The notes: generated by a model from the letters alone, not told the origin. 64,000 bases of DNA from Buttiauxella sp035271705 (GCF_035271705.1 NZ_DATERI010000212.1:1-64000), one strand, 5' to 3'. Positions 50,893-60,169 are shown, counted from the first letter of the stretch. Numbers and translations are program-made.

Positions 50893-51849
50893 ATGAGTGA
50901 CAAAATGAGTATTGGCATCAGCGCTTGCTTACTTGGGGAAAATGTCCGGTTTGATGGTGGGCATAAAAGGCTGGCGTTTGCCATTAATGAGCTGGCACCG
51001 TGGGTGCATTTTGAACCTGTATGCCCGGAAATGGCGATTGGTTTACCGACCCCAAGACCCGCTTTGCGTCTGGTTAAATTGGACGATGGTGAAGTTGCCT
51101 TACGTTTTAGCAATCATCGTGAAGGGGATTTAACTCAGGCGATGCAGCAGTTCTCAGCCCGCCGCATCGCGGGTCTGGAGCATTTGTGCGGTTATATTGT
51201 TTGTGCAAAATCTCCGAGCTGTGGCATGGAACGAGTGAGGGTTTACGATGCAGAAGGCAGCAATAACCGAAAAAGTGGCACGGGGATATTTACCGCTGAA
51301 CTGAAACGCCAACTGCCCTGGCTCCCCGTGGAAGAGGATGGACGCTTATACGATCCGGCGATCCGCGAGAATTTTGTTGAGCGCATTTATACGCTTTATG
51401 AGCTTAATAAATTGCGAAACGCAGGCCTGACGCGCGGTGGGCTTATCGAATTTCATAGCCGCTATAAATTGCTGCTGCTGGCGCATTCACAGCCGCAATA
51501 TCGGGAGCTGGGGCGTTTTGTGGCGGATATCGTCAGCTGGGGTTCTCTGGATGACTTTTTCAATGAATATCGCCAGCGCTTAATGGCCTTGCTTGAGCAT
51601 CAGGCGACGCGTCGCAACCACACTAACGTGCTAATGCATGTTCAGGGATACTTCCGCCGCCAGTTAAATTCTCGCCAGCGACAGGAGCTCTCAGGCCTTA
51701 TCGACAGGTATCGCCAGGGAACCCAACCTTTACTGGCACCTATCACCTTGTTAAAACACTATATGGCAGAATATCCTGACGCTTATCTGGCGCAACAGCG
51801 CTACTTTGAGCCGTATCCCGAAGCGTTACGCTTGCGGCTTGGCAATTAA
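50893..51849 (+). CDS. rudS: Two-domain TudS-DUF1722 protein, RudS-type tRNA 4-thiouridine desulfidase
   Basis: 318 residues with ribosome-binding site AAGGAG. The N-terminal half (about 5-160) is a DUF523/TudS domain: SACLLGENVRFDGG (C12), EPVCPEMAIGLPTPR (C44) and CAKSPSCG (C104, C110). Three such cysteines bind the [4Fe-4S] cluster that accepts sulphur from thiouracil in TudS enzymes. The C-terminal half (about 165-318) is DUF1722, equivalent to E. coli YbgA (GLTRGGLIEFHSRYKLLLLAH, NHTNVLMHVQGYFRR). This fusion corresponds to RudS, reported to remove sulphur from 4-thiouridine in tRNA. E. coli keeps only the DUF1722 part at the same site before phrB. The stop lies 12 bases before phrB, so the two are cotranscribed. 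Confidence 0.88.
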   Translation: MSDKMSIGISACLLGENVRFDGGHKRLAFAINELAPWVHFEPVCPEMAIGLPTPRPALRLVKLDDGEVALRFSNHREGDLTQAMQQFSARRIAGLEHLCGYIVCAKSPSCGMERVRVYDAEGSNNRKSGTGIFTAELKRQLPWLPVEEDGRLYDPAIRENFVERIYTLYELNKLRNAGLTRGGLIEFHSRYKLLLLAHSQPQYRELGRFVADIVSWGSLDDFFNEYRQRLMALLEHQATRRNHTNVLMHVQGYFRRQLNSRQRQELSGLIDRYRQGTQPLLAPITLLKHYMAEYPDAYLAQQRYFEPYPEALRLRLGN

Positions 51850-51861
51850 TTATGGAGTTGT

Positions 51862-53280
51862 ATGACCACGCATTTGGTCTGGTTTCGCAATGATTTACGG
51901 GTCAACGACAATCTGGCGCTGGCTGCTGCCTGCCGTGACCCTGATGCCAGGGTTATTGGGATATTTATCGCCACACCTCTTCAATGGCGCAAACATGAGA
52001 TGTCTCCCCGCCAGGCGGAATTCATCTGGCAGCATTTGCAAAGCTTGCATACTGCGCTTGCGGCCAGGGGAATTGACCTGTTTATCCGGCAAGTCGATGG
52101 CTTTGATGAGAGTGTCGATTTTCTGAAAAACTTCTGTGAAACGCAGCAAGTGAATGCGCTCTTTTACAACTATCAATATGAGTTCAATGAACGCCAGCGC
52201 GATGCCGAACTAGAAAAGGTGCTGGGATCAGATGTGGTTTGCCAGGGATTTGATGACAGTGTTTTGCTGCCGCCAGGCAGTGTGACGACGGGTAATCACG
52301 AGATGTACAAAGTGTTTACCCCGTTTAGTAAAGCGTTCATAAAACGTCTTAAAGAAGGTCTACCAGAATGTGTTTCTTCACCGCAAGTGCGCAATGCCTT
52401 ACAGGTTGAAACTGCAAATATCTGCACATTCGATTACCCGCAACAATCGGTTGACCCAAACCTATTCCCTTATGGCGAAAAGCAGGCGATTAACCAGTTG
52501 CGCTTCTTTTGCCGCCAGCGTGTTGAGGATTACGCGCAACAACGTGATTTCCCCGCCGTTGACGGCACCAGCCGTTTGTCGGCTTATCTGGCGATAGGTG
52601 TGCTGTCACCTCGTCAATGTTTACAACGTTTGCTGAGTGAACATCCTCAGGCACTTGAAGGTGGTGTCGGATCCGTTTGGTTAAACGAGTTAATCTGGCG
52701 CGAGTTTTATCGCCACTTGCTGGTAGCCTGGCCCAAACTCTGCCGTCATCAGCCGTTTATCCCATGGACAGATAGCGTGGCATGGCGACAAGATAACGCT
52801 CAGTTTGTTGCCTGGCAGCAAGGTAACACCGGTTTTCCGATTGTGGATGCGGCGATGCGGCAATTGAATGCCACCGGCTGGATGCACAACCGCTTACGAA
52901 TGGTGGTGGCCAGTTTTTTAGTCAAAGATTTATTGATCGACTGGCGGCAGGGTGAACGCTACTTTATGTCACAACTTATTGATGGCGACCTGGCGGCCAA
53001 TAACGGTGGCTGGCAGTGGGCAGCCTCGACGGGTACTGATGCCGCGCCTTATTTTCGCATCTTTAACCCGACCACCCAAGGTGAGCGGTTTGATAAGCAA
53101 GGTGAATTTATACGCCAGTGGTTGCCAGAACTGGGGATTGTGCCAGATAAATACATTCATACCCCATGGGTTTGGGCTGATATTCAGCCACTGACGCTGG
53201 ACTACCCACGTCCCATTGTTGACCATAAACAGGCACGTATAGCCACACTCGCCGCTTATGAAGTGGCCCGTAAATCTTGA
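51862..53280 (+). CDS. phrB: Deoxyribodipyrimidine photo-lyase
   Basis: 472 residues. Class I CPD photolyase that uses blue light and FADH to split pyrimidine dimers in DNA. The N-terminal alpha/beta domain (about 2-130, HLVWFRNDLRVNDNLAL) binds the antenna folate; the helical domain (about 200-465) binds FAD: DGTSRLSAYLAIGVLSPRQ, ELIWREFYRHLL, and the motif TGWMHNRLRMVVASFLVKDL followed by GDLAANNGGWQWAASTGTDAAPYFRIFNP. The aligned Trp electron-transfer chain residues appear present. It is in operon with rudS. Confidence 0.97.
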   Translation: MTTHLVWFRNDLRVNDNLALAAACRDPDARVIGIFIATPLQWRKHEMSPRQAEFIWQHLQSLHTALAARGIDLFIRQVDGFDESVDFLKNFCETQQVNALFYNYQYEFNERQRDAELEKVLGSDVVCQGFDDSVLLPPGSVTTGNHEMYKVFTPFSKAFIKRLKEGLPECVSSPQVRNALQVETANICTFDYPQQSVDPNLFPYGEKQAINQLRFFCRQRVEDYAQQRDFPAVDGTSRLSAYLAIGVLSPRQCLQRLLSEHPQALEGGVGSVWLNELIWREFYRHLLVAWPKLCRHQPFIPWTDSVAWRQDNAQFVAWQQGNTGFPIVDAAMRQLNATGWMHNRLRMVVASFLVKDLLIDWRQGERYFMSQLIDGDLAANNGGWQWAASTGTDAAPYFRIFNPTTQGERFDKQGEFIRQWLPELGIVPDKYIHTPWVWADIQPLTLDYPRPIVDHKQARIATLAAYEVARKS

Positions 53281-53290
53281 GAGCAAGAAC

Positions 53291-54034
53291 ATGAAAAATA
53301 GCGAACTGGAACGCCTGATTAACGAGAAACTCAACAGCGCTGCGATCAGCGACTACGCGCCGAATGGTTTGCAGGTTGAAGGACGCGAAGAAGTACGCAA
53401 AATCATTACTGGCGTGACGGCAAGTCAGGCGTTGATTGATGAAGCGATACGAAGCCAGGCAGACGCGGTGATTGTTCACCATGGTTACTTCTGGAAAGGT
53501 GAATCACCAGTGATTCGTGGCATGAAGCGCCATCGCCTGAAAGCGTTACTGAGTCACGATATCAATCTCTACGGCTGGCATTTGCCGCTTGATGCGCATC
53601 CACAACTGGGTAATAACGCGCAACTCGGTGCGCTGTTGGGGATTGAAACCCAGGGTGAAATCGAGCCGCTAGTGCCATGGGGAGAGTTTCCAACGCCGTT
53701 ATCTGGCGTTGAGCTGGCATCATGGATTGAGATGCGCCTTGGGCGAACGCCACTGTGGTGTGGCGATACTGGCCCTGAGCAAATTCGCCGCGTAGCCTGG
53801 TGTACTGGCGGCGGGCAAAACTTTATAGATAGCGCGGCACGTTTTGGTGTTGATGCGTTTATTACTGGCGAAGTTTCAGAGCAAACCATCCATTCTGCGC
53901 GTGAACAGGGGCTGCATTTCTATGCGGCCGGGCATCATGCCACTGAACGCGGCGGCATCCAGGCACTGAGTGACTGGCTGAACAGCGAAACAGATTTGGA
54001 CGTCACGTTCATCGATATTCCTAACCCTGCATAG
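53291..54034 (+). CDS. ybgI: NIF3-family metal-binding protein YbgI
   Basis: 247 residues from ATG 53291 (MKNSELERLINEKLNS); an in-frame start at 53258 lies in phrB. NIF3/DUF34 toroidal hexamer with a dinuclear metal site; the ligands are expected in VIVHHGYFWKG (about 62-72), DAHPQLGNNAQLG and HHATERGG (about 215-222). Its reaction is unsettled, although it has been annotated as GTP cyclohydrolase-like. In E. coli a peptide transporter gene (dtpD) lies between phr and ybgI; it is missing here and only 10 bases separate them. Confidence 0.93.
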   Translation: MKNSELERLINEKLNSAAISDYAPNGLQVEGREEVRKIITGVTASQALIDEAIRSQADAVIVHHGYFWKGESPVIRGMKRHRLKALLSHDINLYGWHLPLDAHPQLGNNAQLGALLGIETQGEIEPLVPWGEFPTPLSGVELASWIEMRLGRTPLWCGDTGPEQIRRVAWCTGGGQNFIDSAARFGVDAFITGEVSEQTIHSAREQGLHFYAAGHHATERGGIQALSDWLNSETDLDVTFIDIPNPA

Positions 54035-54054
54035 CGCAAAACCAAGGAGCAAAA

Positions 54055-54711
54055 GTGCAAAGAGCACGGTGTTATCTGTTAGGCGAAAGTGCAGTGGTTC
54101 TTGAGCTGGAACCCCCTTTATCGCTAAAAAGCCAGCAACGCATCTGGGGATTAACGCAACGACTGTTAGAAGCGCCTGCAGTACTGGAAGTGATTCCTGG
54201 GATGAACAACATCACCGTGGTACTGCGTGAGCCGCAAAGCCTGGCGCTGGATGGCATTGAACGTATTCAACGCTGGTGGGAGGAGAGCGAGGCGATTGTG
54301 CCTGAATCCCGACGCATTGAAATTCCGGTTATTTACGGCGGAAGTTTCGGCCCTGATCTCTGGGAAGTTGCCGAACATTGTGGGTTATCGCCAAGCCAGG
54401 TGGTGGAGCAGCATTCCTCAGTTGACTATATCGTCTACTTCCTCGGTTTCCAGCCCGGCTTCGCCTACCTTGGCGGGCTGGCGCAAGCGCTTGAAACACC
54501 CCGTCGAGCTGAACCGCGTTTGTTAGTACCAGCCGGTTCGGTGGGGATTGGGGGCAGCCAGACGGGGATTTATCCGCTAGCCACACCAGGCGGCTGGCAA
54601 CTTATCGGCCAGACGCCAGTGCAGTTGTTCAATCCGGCAGATGAAATGCCAACATTATTGGCTCCGGGTGATACCGTTCGCTTCGTGCCTCAAAAGGAGG
54701 GCGTGTGCTGA
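54055..54711 (+). CDS. pxpB: 5-oxoprolinase subunit PxpB
   Basis: 218 residues from GTG 54055 with AAGGAG. PxpB, with PxpA and PxpC, converts 5-oxoproline to glutamate using ATP. Conserved blocks: IPGMNNITVVLR, EIPVIYGGSFGPDL, YFLGFQPGFAYLGGL, PAGSVGIGGSQTGIYPLATPGGWQLIG and the closing PGDTVRFVPQKEG. It overlaps pxpC by seven bases. pxpA is absent from this locus. Confidence 0.94.
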   Translation: MQRARCYLLGESAVVLELEPPLSLKSQQRIWGLTQRLLEAPAVLEVIPGMNNITVVLREPQSLALDGIERIQRWWEESEAIVPESRRIEIPVIYGGSFGPDLWEVAEHCGLSPSQVVEQHSSVDYIVYFLGFQPGFAYLGGLAQALETPRRAEPRLLVPAGSVGIGGSQTGIYPLATPGGWQLIGQTPVQLFNPADEMPTLLAPGDTVRFVPQKEGVC

Positions 54712-55637
54712 AAATAATTCGTGCTGGATTGCACATGTCGGTGCAGGACACTGGACGTTATGGTTATCGGCAGTTAGGTGTGAGCCGTTGCGGTGCGCTT
54801 GATGCACCAGCATTACAAATGGCAAATTTGCTGGTGGGCAATGCACCAGAAAGTGCTGCACTAGAAATTACCTTGGGAAATTGTGTCGTTGAGTTCACGC
54901 AAGAGGGTTGGTTTGCGCTAACCGGAGCGGGTTGCCACGCAGAATTGGATGGTCATGCAGTGTGGACGGGCTGGCGGCTGCCTGTCAAAGCGGGCCAGCA
55001 ACTCCGCCTGACAGTGCCTGAACGTGGGATGCGTAGCTATCTTGCTGTGGCTGGCGGGTTAGACATTCCTGAAGTCCTGGGCTCTTATAGCACCGATTTG
55101 AAAGCGCAAATCGGTGGCTTCGAAGGGCGGTTACTCAAAGATGGCGATGAAATCCCTCAACTGCCTGCAACGCGACATTTCCGCGAAGCGCGTGGTGTGA
55201 AGCAACTTTTATGGGGAAATCGCATTCGTGCGTTGGAGGGGCCGGAGTATCACGAGTTTACTCAAACCTCTCAGGATGTGTTTTGGCGTTTGCCGTGGCA
55301 GCTAAGCCCGCAAAGTAACCGCATGGGTTATCGCTTGCAGGGGCAACGCCTGGAACGCACCACAGACCGCGAATTGCTGTCACATGGATTGCTGCCGGGT
55401 GTGGTGCAAGTGCCACACAACGGTCAGCCTATCGTGTTGATGAATGACGCACAGACTACGGGTGGCTATCCACGGATTGCCTGTGTTATCGAAGCGGATA
55501 TGTTCAATCTGGCGCAATTACGGTTAGGTGAACCCATTCATTTCGTACGCTGCACCCTGGAAGAGGCGCTTAAAGCGCGACGCGATCAGCAAATCTATCT
55601 TGATCAACTGGCCTGGCGGCTGAATAACGAAGACTGA
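54705..55637 (+). CDS. pxpC: 5-oxoprolinase subunit PxpC
   Basis: 310 residues from GTG 54705 (MLKIIRAGLHMSVQDTGR), complete compared with the family. The conserved RYGYRQLGVSRCGALDAPALQMANLLVGN, GLLPGVVQVPHNGQPIVLMNDAQTTGGYPRIACVI blocks are present. It is normally followed, often overlapping, by pxpA (lamB/ybgL) and nei; here it ends in a terminator shared with convergent gltA. Whether a functional 5-oxoprolinase forms depends on a pxpA elsewhere in the genome. Confidence 0.94.
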   Translation: MLKIIRAGLHMSVQDTGRYGYRQLGVSRCGALDAPALQMANLLVGNAPESAALEITLGNCVVEFTQEGWFALTGAGCHAELDGHAVWTGWRLPVKAGQQLRLTVPERGMRSYLAVAGGLDIPEVLGSYSTDLKAQIGGFEGRLLKDGDEIPQLPATRHFREARGVKQLLWGNRIRALEGPEYHEFTQTSQDVFWRLPWQLSPQSNRMGYRLQGQRLERTTDRELLSHGLLPGVVQVPHNGQPIVLMNDAQTTGGYPRIACVIEADMFNLAQLRLGEPIHFVRCTLEEALKARRDQQIYLDQLAWRLNNED

Positions 55638-55665
55638 TTTGATTCCCCTGAAGAATTTTAATCAT

Positions 55666-55693
55666 AAAAAAACGCGCCGATTGGCGCGTTTTT
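55666..55693. terminator. Bidirectional terminator between pxpC and gltA
   Basis: AACGCGCC (55671-55678) pairs with GGCGCGTT (55683-55690) around GATT, with A-rich sequence to the left and T5 to the right. Confidence 0.92.
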
Positions 55694-55709
55694 ATTTCCA
55701 GCATCGAAC

Positions 55710-56996
55710 TTATTTCTTCAAATCTGAAGTGAAGTCACGCTGTTCGTAGCCAGTGTACAACTGACGTGGACGGGCGATTTTAATGCCGTCGTCATGCATT
55801 TCGTTCCAGTGAGCAATCCAACCCACGGTACGCGCCATCGCGAAGATAACGGTAAACATGGAAGATGGAATCCCCATCGCTTTCAAGATGATACCGGAGT
55901 AGAAGTCCACGTTCGGGTAGAGTTTCTTCTCGATGAAGTACGGGTCGTTAAGCGCGATATGCTCAAGTTCCATCGCCACTTCCAGCAGGCTGTTATCTTT
56001 CAGATCCAGCTCTTTGAGAACTTCATGGCAGGTTTCACGCATGACAGTGGCACGCGGGTCATAGTTTTTGTACACGCGGTGGCCAAAGCCCATCAGACGG
56101 AAAGAGTCATTCTTATCTTTCGCGCGACGGATGAATTCTGGAATGTGTTCAACGCTGCTGATTTCTTCCAGCATCTTCAGAGCAGCTTCGTTAGCTCCAC
56201 CGTGCGCAGGTCCCCACAGGGATGCGATACCGGCAGCAATACAGGCGAACGGGTTCGCGCCAGAAGAGCCTGCGGTACGGACGGTAGAGGTAGAAGCGTT
56301 TTGCTCGTGGTCAGCATGCAGGATCAGAATTCGGTCCATTGCACGTTCGAGAATCGGGTTAACTTCGTATTTCTCACACGGAGTGGAGAACATCATGTTC
56401 AGGAAGTTACCGGAGTAGGACAGGTCGTTGCGCGGGTACACGAACGGCTGGCCAATAGAATATTTGTAACACATCGCCGCCATAGTCGGCATTTTGGACA
56501 GCAGACGGAACGCTGCAATCTCACGGTGGCGCGGGTTATTCACGTCCATAGAATCATGATAAAACGCCGCCAGCGCACCGGTCACGCCGCACATTACCGC
56601 CATCGGATGGGAGTCACGACGGAAACCGTGGAACAAACGGGTGATTTGTTCGTGGATCATGGTGTGACGGGTGACGGTAGTTTTAAACTCTTCGTACTGT
56701 TCCTGAGTCGGTTTTTCACCATTCAGCAGGATATAGCAGACTTCAAGATAGTTGGAGTGGGTTGCCAGTTGATCGATTGGGAAACCACGGTGCAACAAGA
56801 TGCCTTCATCACCGTCGATAAAGGTGATTTTTGACTCACATGATGCAGTAGAGGTGAAACCCGGGTCAAAAGTGAACACACCTTTAGAACCAAGACTACG
56901 GATATCAATTACATCCTGACCGAGTGTACCTTTTAGCACATTCAGTTCCAGAGCATCACCACCGTTATAGGTGAGGGTTGCTTTTCTATCAGCCAT
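55710..56996 (-). CDS. gltA: Citrate synthase, type II
   Basis: 428 residues, the hexameric NADH-inhibited form of gram-negative bacteria. Condenses acetyl-CoA and oxaloacetate. The N-terminal beta-domain (ADRKATLTYNGGDALELNV) carries NADH-site residues. Catalytic motifs are LHADHEQNASTSTVRTAGSSGA (about 262-283), WGPAHGGANEAALKML (H306 region) and FGHRVYKNYDPRA (about 314-326) with the later aspartate in YPNVDFYSGIILKAMG (about 360-375). It is divergent from sdhC, and the two share a 660-base control region. Confidence 0.97.
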   Translation of the reverse strand: MADRKATLTYNGGDALELNVLKGTLGQDVIDIRSLGSKGVFTFDPGFTSTASCESKITFIDGDEGILLHRGFPIDQLATHSNYLEVCYILLNGEKPTQEQYEEFKTTVTRHTMIHEQITRLFHGFRRDSHPMAVMCGVTGALAAFYHDSMDVNNPRHREIAAFRLLSKMPTMAAMCYKYSIGQPFVYPRNDLSYSGNFLNMMFSTPCEKYEVNPILERAMDRILILHADHEQNASTSTVRTAGSSGANPFACIAAGIASLWGPAHGGANEAALKMLEEISSVEHIPEFIRRAKDKNDSFRLMGFGHRVYKNYDPRATVMRETCHEVLKELDLKDNSLLEVAMELEHIALNDPYFIEKKLYPNVDFYSGIILKAMGIPSSMFTVIFAMARTVGWIAHWNEMHDDGIKIARPRQLYTGYEQRDFTSDLKK

Positions 56997-57393
56997 TTAC
57001 GGTCTCCTTAGCGCCTTATTTCATCAGACTGCGGGATTCCTGATTTGCATTAAAACACTACCGTGTCCGTTACCAGTTTTTTATTTGCTCGTGGCTCTGT
57101 TTTGATTGTGTACAGCCAGGGTACAGAGCAATGGGCGTTTGCAGGTAACACATGCCACGCAGGCGAAAAATCAGCAAATCAAGGTGTTAGCAGTCCATAT
57201 CATTCAAACCTGTTTACCACTAATAACTGTCCTAATCGACTGGGTCAATACCGACACACTGTTACATAACTTATTCTCAGGTGAAAGGCTGACCCTATAA
57301 CTTTTACGAATTATACGGCTTTTCTGGCACCGTTTGTAACAAGAATGTTTAACTTTTGTCAAATCAGATGATTAAAATTTAAAATAATGTTGT

Positions 57394-57415
57394 TATCGTG
57401 ATCCTGCTCACTGTT
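57394..57415 (+). promoter_or_regulatory. CRP-type site upstream of sdhC
   Basis: CGTGATCCTGCTCACT (57397-57412) has GTGA and TCAC six bases apart, the CRP half-sites. Its centre is about 82 bases upstream of the predicted start site near 57487, the same position as the CRP site recalled for E. coli sdhC. Confidence 0.7.
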
Positions 57416-57451
57416 CCGAATAAAACCCTTCAATCTATATATGTAGGTCAA

Positions 57452-57480
57452 TTGTAATGAATTTGTGAAGAGCCTATACT
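57452..57480 (+). promoter_or_regulatory. sdhC promoter
   Basis: TTGTAA (57452-57457) and TATACT (57475-57480) with a 17-base spacer. The surrounding AGCCTATACTGCGGCCAGG matches the well known sdhCDAB promoter context. The leader to sdhC is about 170 bases, containing the conserved CCGGAGGAAGGAAA segment. The rest of the 57-kb gap (56997-57657) is AT-rich and must hold the gltA promoter and ArcA sites, which I did not place. Confidence 0.75.
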
Positions 57481-57657
57481 GCGGCCAGGTCTCCGGAACA
57501 CCCTGCCACCGGGCGCCACCCAGCGTTGTAGCCAGTTTTTTGGCATCTGGATGTAGCTGTTTTTGCATGACGCACAGTTATAGAAAGTTCACGCTGTCTG
57601 ACCCCACCTGCAGGACCGGAGGAAGGAAACAATAAGAACAGCATGTGGGCGCTATTC

Positions 57658-58047
57658 ATGATAAAAAATGCGAAAAAACAAAGACCAGTAAACCTCGATC
57701 TCACAACGATGAGGTTCCCAGTCACTGCAATCGCTTCCATCCTCCATCGTGTATCCGGCGTGATCACCTTTGTGGCTGTTGGCATCTTACTTTGGTTATT
57801 GGGTCAGTCACTCTCATCTCCAGAAGGCTTCCTTGTTGCTTCAGCAATAATGGATAGCTTCTTTGTTACATTCATTATGTGGGGCATCCTCACCGCGCTG
57901 GCTTATCACGTTGTTGTGGGTATTCGCCACATCATGATGGACACCGGTTTGCTGGAAGAAACCCTGATAGCGGGCAAACGATCCGCGATGATTTCCTTTG
58001 TTATAACTGTCGTGCTTTCAATTCTCGCAGGAGTCCTCGTATGGTAA
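57658..58047 (+). CDS. sdhC: Succinate dehydrogenase cytochrome b556 subunit
   Basis: 129 residues from ATG 57658 (MIKNAKKQRPVNLDL); an in-frame ATG at 57643 would add MWALF, also seen upstream in E. coli. SdhC anchors complex II and binds heme b and ubiquinone. Three membrane helices (about 22-45, 60-85, 106-128); the quinone-site SILHRVSG (Ser and Arg near 27-31) and the heme histidine in AYHVVVGIRHIMMD (about 82-95) are present. It overlaps sdhD by seven bases. Confidence 0.95.
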   Translation: MIKNAKKQRPVNLDLTTMRFPVTAIASILHRVSGVITFVAVGILLWLLGQSLSSPEGFLVASAIMDSFFVTFIMWGILTALAYHVVVGIRHIMMDTGLLEETLIAGKRSAMISFVITVVLSILAGVLVW

Positions 58048-58388
58048 GCAATGCCTCCGCATTAGGTCGCAATGGTGTGCATGACTATATTTTGGTTCGT
58101 GCCTCCGCCATCGTAATCACCCTGTACATCATTTATATGATCGGGTTCTTCGCTGTTACCGGCGATTTAACCTACGAGGTCTGGAGCGGGTTCTTTACCT
58201 CCGCCTTCACCAAAGTGTTCACCCTGCTGACATTGTTCTCAATTTTGATCCATGCCTGGATTGGCATGTGGCAGGTGTTGACCGACTACGTTAAACCAGT
58301 GGCGATTCGTCTTGGGCTGCAACTGCTGATTGTTGTTGCACTGCTGGTTTACGTCATTTATGGATTCGTTGTGGTGTGGGGTGTGTAA
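58041..58388 (+). CDS. sdhD: Succinate dehydrogenase membrane anchor subunit
   Basis: 115 residues from ATG 58041 (MVSNASALGRNG). Second membrane anchor of complex II; three helices (about 16-38, 55-78, 90-112). The heme-ligand histidine is in ILIHAWIGMWQVLTDYVKP (near residue 71), and the quinone-site tyrosine/aspartate pair is in VLTDYVKP. It overlaps sdhA by one base. Confidence 0.95.
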   Translation: MVSNASALGRNGVHDYILVRASAIVITLYIIYMIGFFAVTGDLTYEVWSGFFTSAFTKVFTLLTLFSILIHAWIGMWQVLTDYVKPVAIRLGLQLLIVVALLVYVIYGFVVVWGV

Positions 58389-60154
58389 TGAATTTACCAG
58401 TCAGAGAGTTTGATGCAGTCGTCATCGGTGCTGGTGGCGCAGGTATGCGCGCCGCACTGCAGATTTCCCAGTCAGGCCAGACTTGTGCCTTGCTGTCTAA
58501 AGTTTTCCCAACCCGTTCCCATACTGTGTCTGCGCAGGGCGGTATTACCGTAGCACTCGGTAATACCCACGAAGACAACTGGGAATGGCATATGTACGAC
58601 ACGGTAAAAGGTTCCGACTATATCGGTGACCAGGACGCCATTGAATATATGTGTAAAACCGGGCCGGAAGCGATTCTGGAACTGGATCATATGGGAATGC
58701 CGTTCTCCCGTCTTGAAGACGGCACCATTTACCAACGTCCGTTTGGCGGCCAGTCGAAGAACTTCGGCGGCGAGCAAGCGGCACGTACTGCGGCGGCGGC
58801 TGACCGTACTGGTCACGCGTTGTTGCACACGCTGTATCAACAAAACCTGAAAAACAAAACCACTATTTTCTCCGAATGGTATGCGCTTGATCTGGTGAAA
58901 AACGCCGATGGCGCCGTGGTCGGTACGACTGCGCTGTGTATCGAAACTGGCGAAGTGGTTTACTTCAAAGCGAAAGCGACCATTCTGGCAACCGGTGGTG
59001 CGGGCCGTATTTATCAGTCCACCACTAACGCGCACATTAATACCGGTGACGGTGTTGGCATGGCGCTGCGTGCTGGCGTGCCGGTACAAGATATGGAAAT
59101 GTGGCAGTTCCACCCAACCGGCATTGCTGGTGCGGGCGTTCTGGTCACAGAAGGTTGTCGTGGTGAAGGCGGTTATCTGCTGAACAAACACGGCGAGCGT
59201 TTCATGGAGCGTTATGCACCAAACGCCAAAGACCTGGCGGGCCGTGACGTAGTAGCACGTTCCATCATGATTGAAATCCGCGAAGGTCGTGGTTGCGATG
59301 GCCCATGGGGTCCACACGCTAAACTGAAACTCGACCACTTGGGTAAAGACGTTCTGGAATCCCGTCTGCCGGGCATCCTTGAACTGTCGCGCACCTTTGC
59401 ACACGTTGACCCGGTTAAAGAACCGATTCCGGTTATCCCAACTTGCCACTATATGATGGGCGGGATCCCGACCAAAGTGACGGGTCAGGCGCTGACGGTG
59501 AACGAGCAGGGCGAAGACGTTGTCATTCCTGGGCTGTTTGCAGTGGGCGAAATCGCCTGCGTTTCTGTTCACGGTGCCAACCGTCTGGGCGGTAACTCGC
59601 TGCTGGATTTGGTGGTGTTTGGTCGCGCTGCTGGCTTGCATCTGCTGGAATGTATCGCTGAGCAAGGCGAACTGCGTGATGCCAGCGAAGACGATATTAA
59701 TGCCGCTCTGGAACGCATGAACCGCTGGAACAATAACCGCGACGGTGAAGATCCCGTGCAAATCCGCAAAGCGCTTCAGGAATGTATGCAGAATAACTTC
59801 TCGGTATTCCGCGAAGGTGACGCAATGGCGAAAGGCCTTGAGCAACTGAAACAAATCCGCGAGCGCCTGAAAAATGCCCGTCTGGATGACACTTCAAGTG
59901 AGTTCAACACCCAGCGCGTTGAGTGCCTGGAGCTGGATAACCTGATGGAAACCGCATTCGCGACCGCTGTATCCGCTAACTACCGCACCGAAAGCCGTGG
60001 CGCGCATAGCCGCTTCGACTATCCGGACCGTGACGATGAAAACTGGCTGTGTCATAGCTTGTATCTGCCTGCTTCGGAAAGCATGACTCGCCGTGAGGTG
60101 AACATGCAGCCGAAACTGCGTCCGGCATTCCCACCGAAAGTGCGTACTTATTAA
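58388..60154 (+). CDS. sdhA: Succinate dehydrogenase flavoprotein subunit
   Basis: 588 residues from ATG 58388 (MNLPVREFDAVVIG); an upstream GTG at 58376 lies in sdhD. SdhA oxidises succinate to fumarate with covalently bound FAD. FAD motif VIGAGGAGMRAALQIS (about 12-27), the flavinylated histidine in PTRSHTVSAQGGI (about residue 45), the substrate arginine in RDVVARSIMIEI (near 286) and HYMMGGIPT (about 354-362) are present. C-terminal RLRPAFPP-type ending KLRPAFPPKVRTY is intact. Confidence 0.98.
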   Translation: MNLPVREFDAVVIGAGGAGMRAALQISQSGQTCALLSKVFPTRSHTVSAQGGITVALGNTHEDNWEWHMYDTVKGSDYIGDQDAIEYMCKTGPEAILELDHMGMPFSRLEDGTIYQRPFGGQSKNFGGEQAARTAAAADRTGHALLHTLYQQNLKNKTTIFSEWYALDLVKNADGAVVGTTALCIETGEVVYFKAKATILATGGAGRIYQSTTNAHINTGDGVGMALRAGVPVQDMEMWQFHPTGIAGAGVLVTEGCRGEGGYLLNKHGERFMERYAPNAKDLAGRDVVARSIMIEIREGRGCDGPWGPHAKLKLDHLGKDVLESRLPGILELSRTFAHVDPVKEPIPVIPTCHYMMGGIPTKVTGQALTVNEQGEDVVIPGLFAVGEIACVSVHGANRLGGNSLLDLVVFGRAAGLHLLECIAEQGELRDASEDDINAALERMNRWNNNRDGEDPVQIRKALQECMQNNFSVFREGDAMAKGLEQLKQIRERLKNARLDDTSSEFNTQRVECLELDNLMETAFATAVSANYRTESRGAHSRFDYPDRDDENWLCHSLYLPASESMTRREVNMQPKLRPAFPPKVRTY

Positions 60155-60169
60155 TAGCGGAGCAAAGTG

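Noticed and set aside
58472..59854. 460-codon minus-strand frame opposite sdhA
   Set aside because: Antisense shadow of sdhA; composition and lack of a ribosome-binding site argue against a gene.
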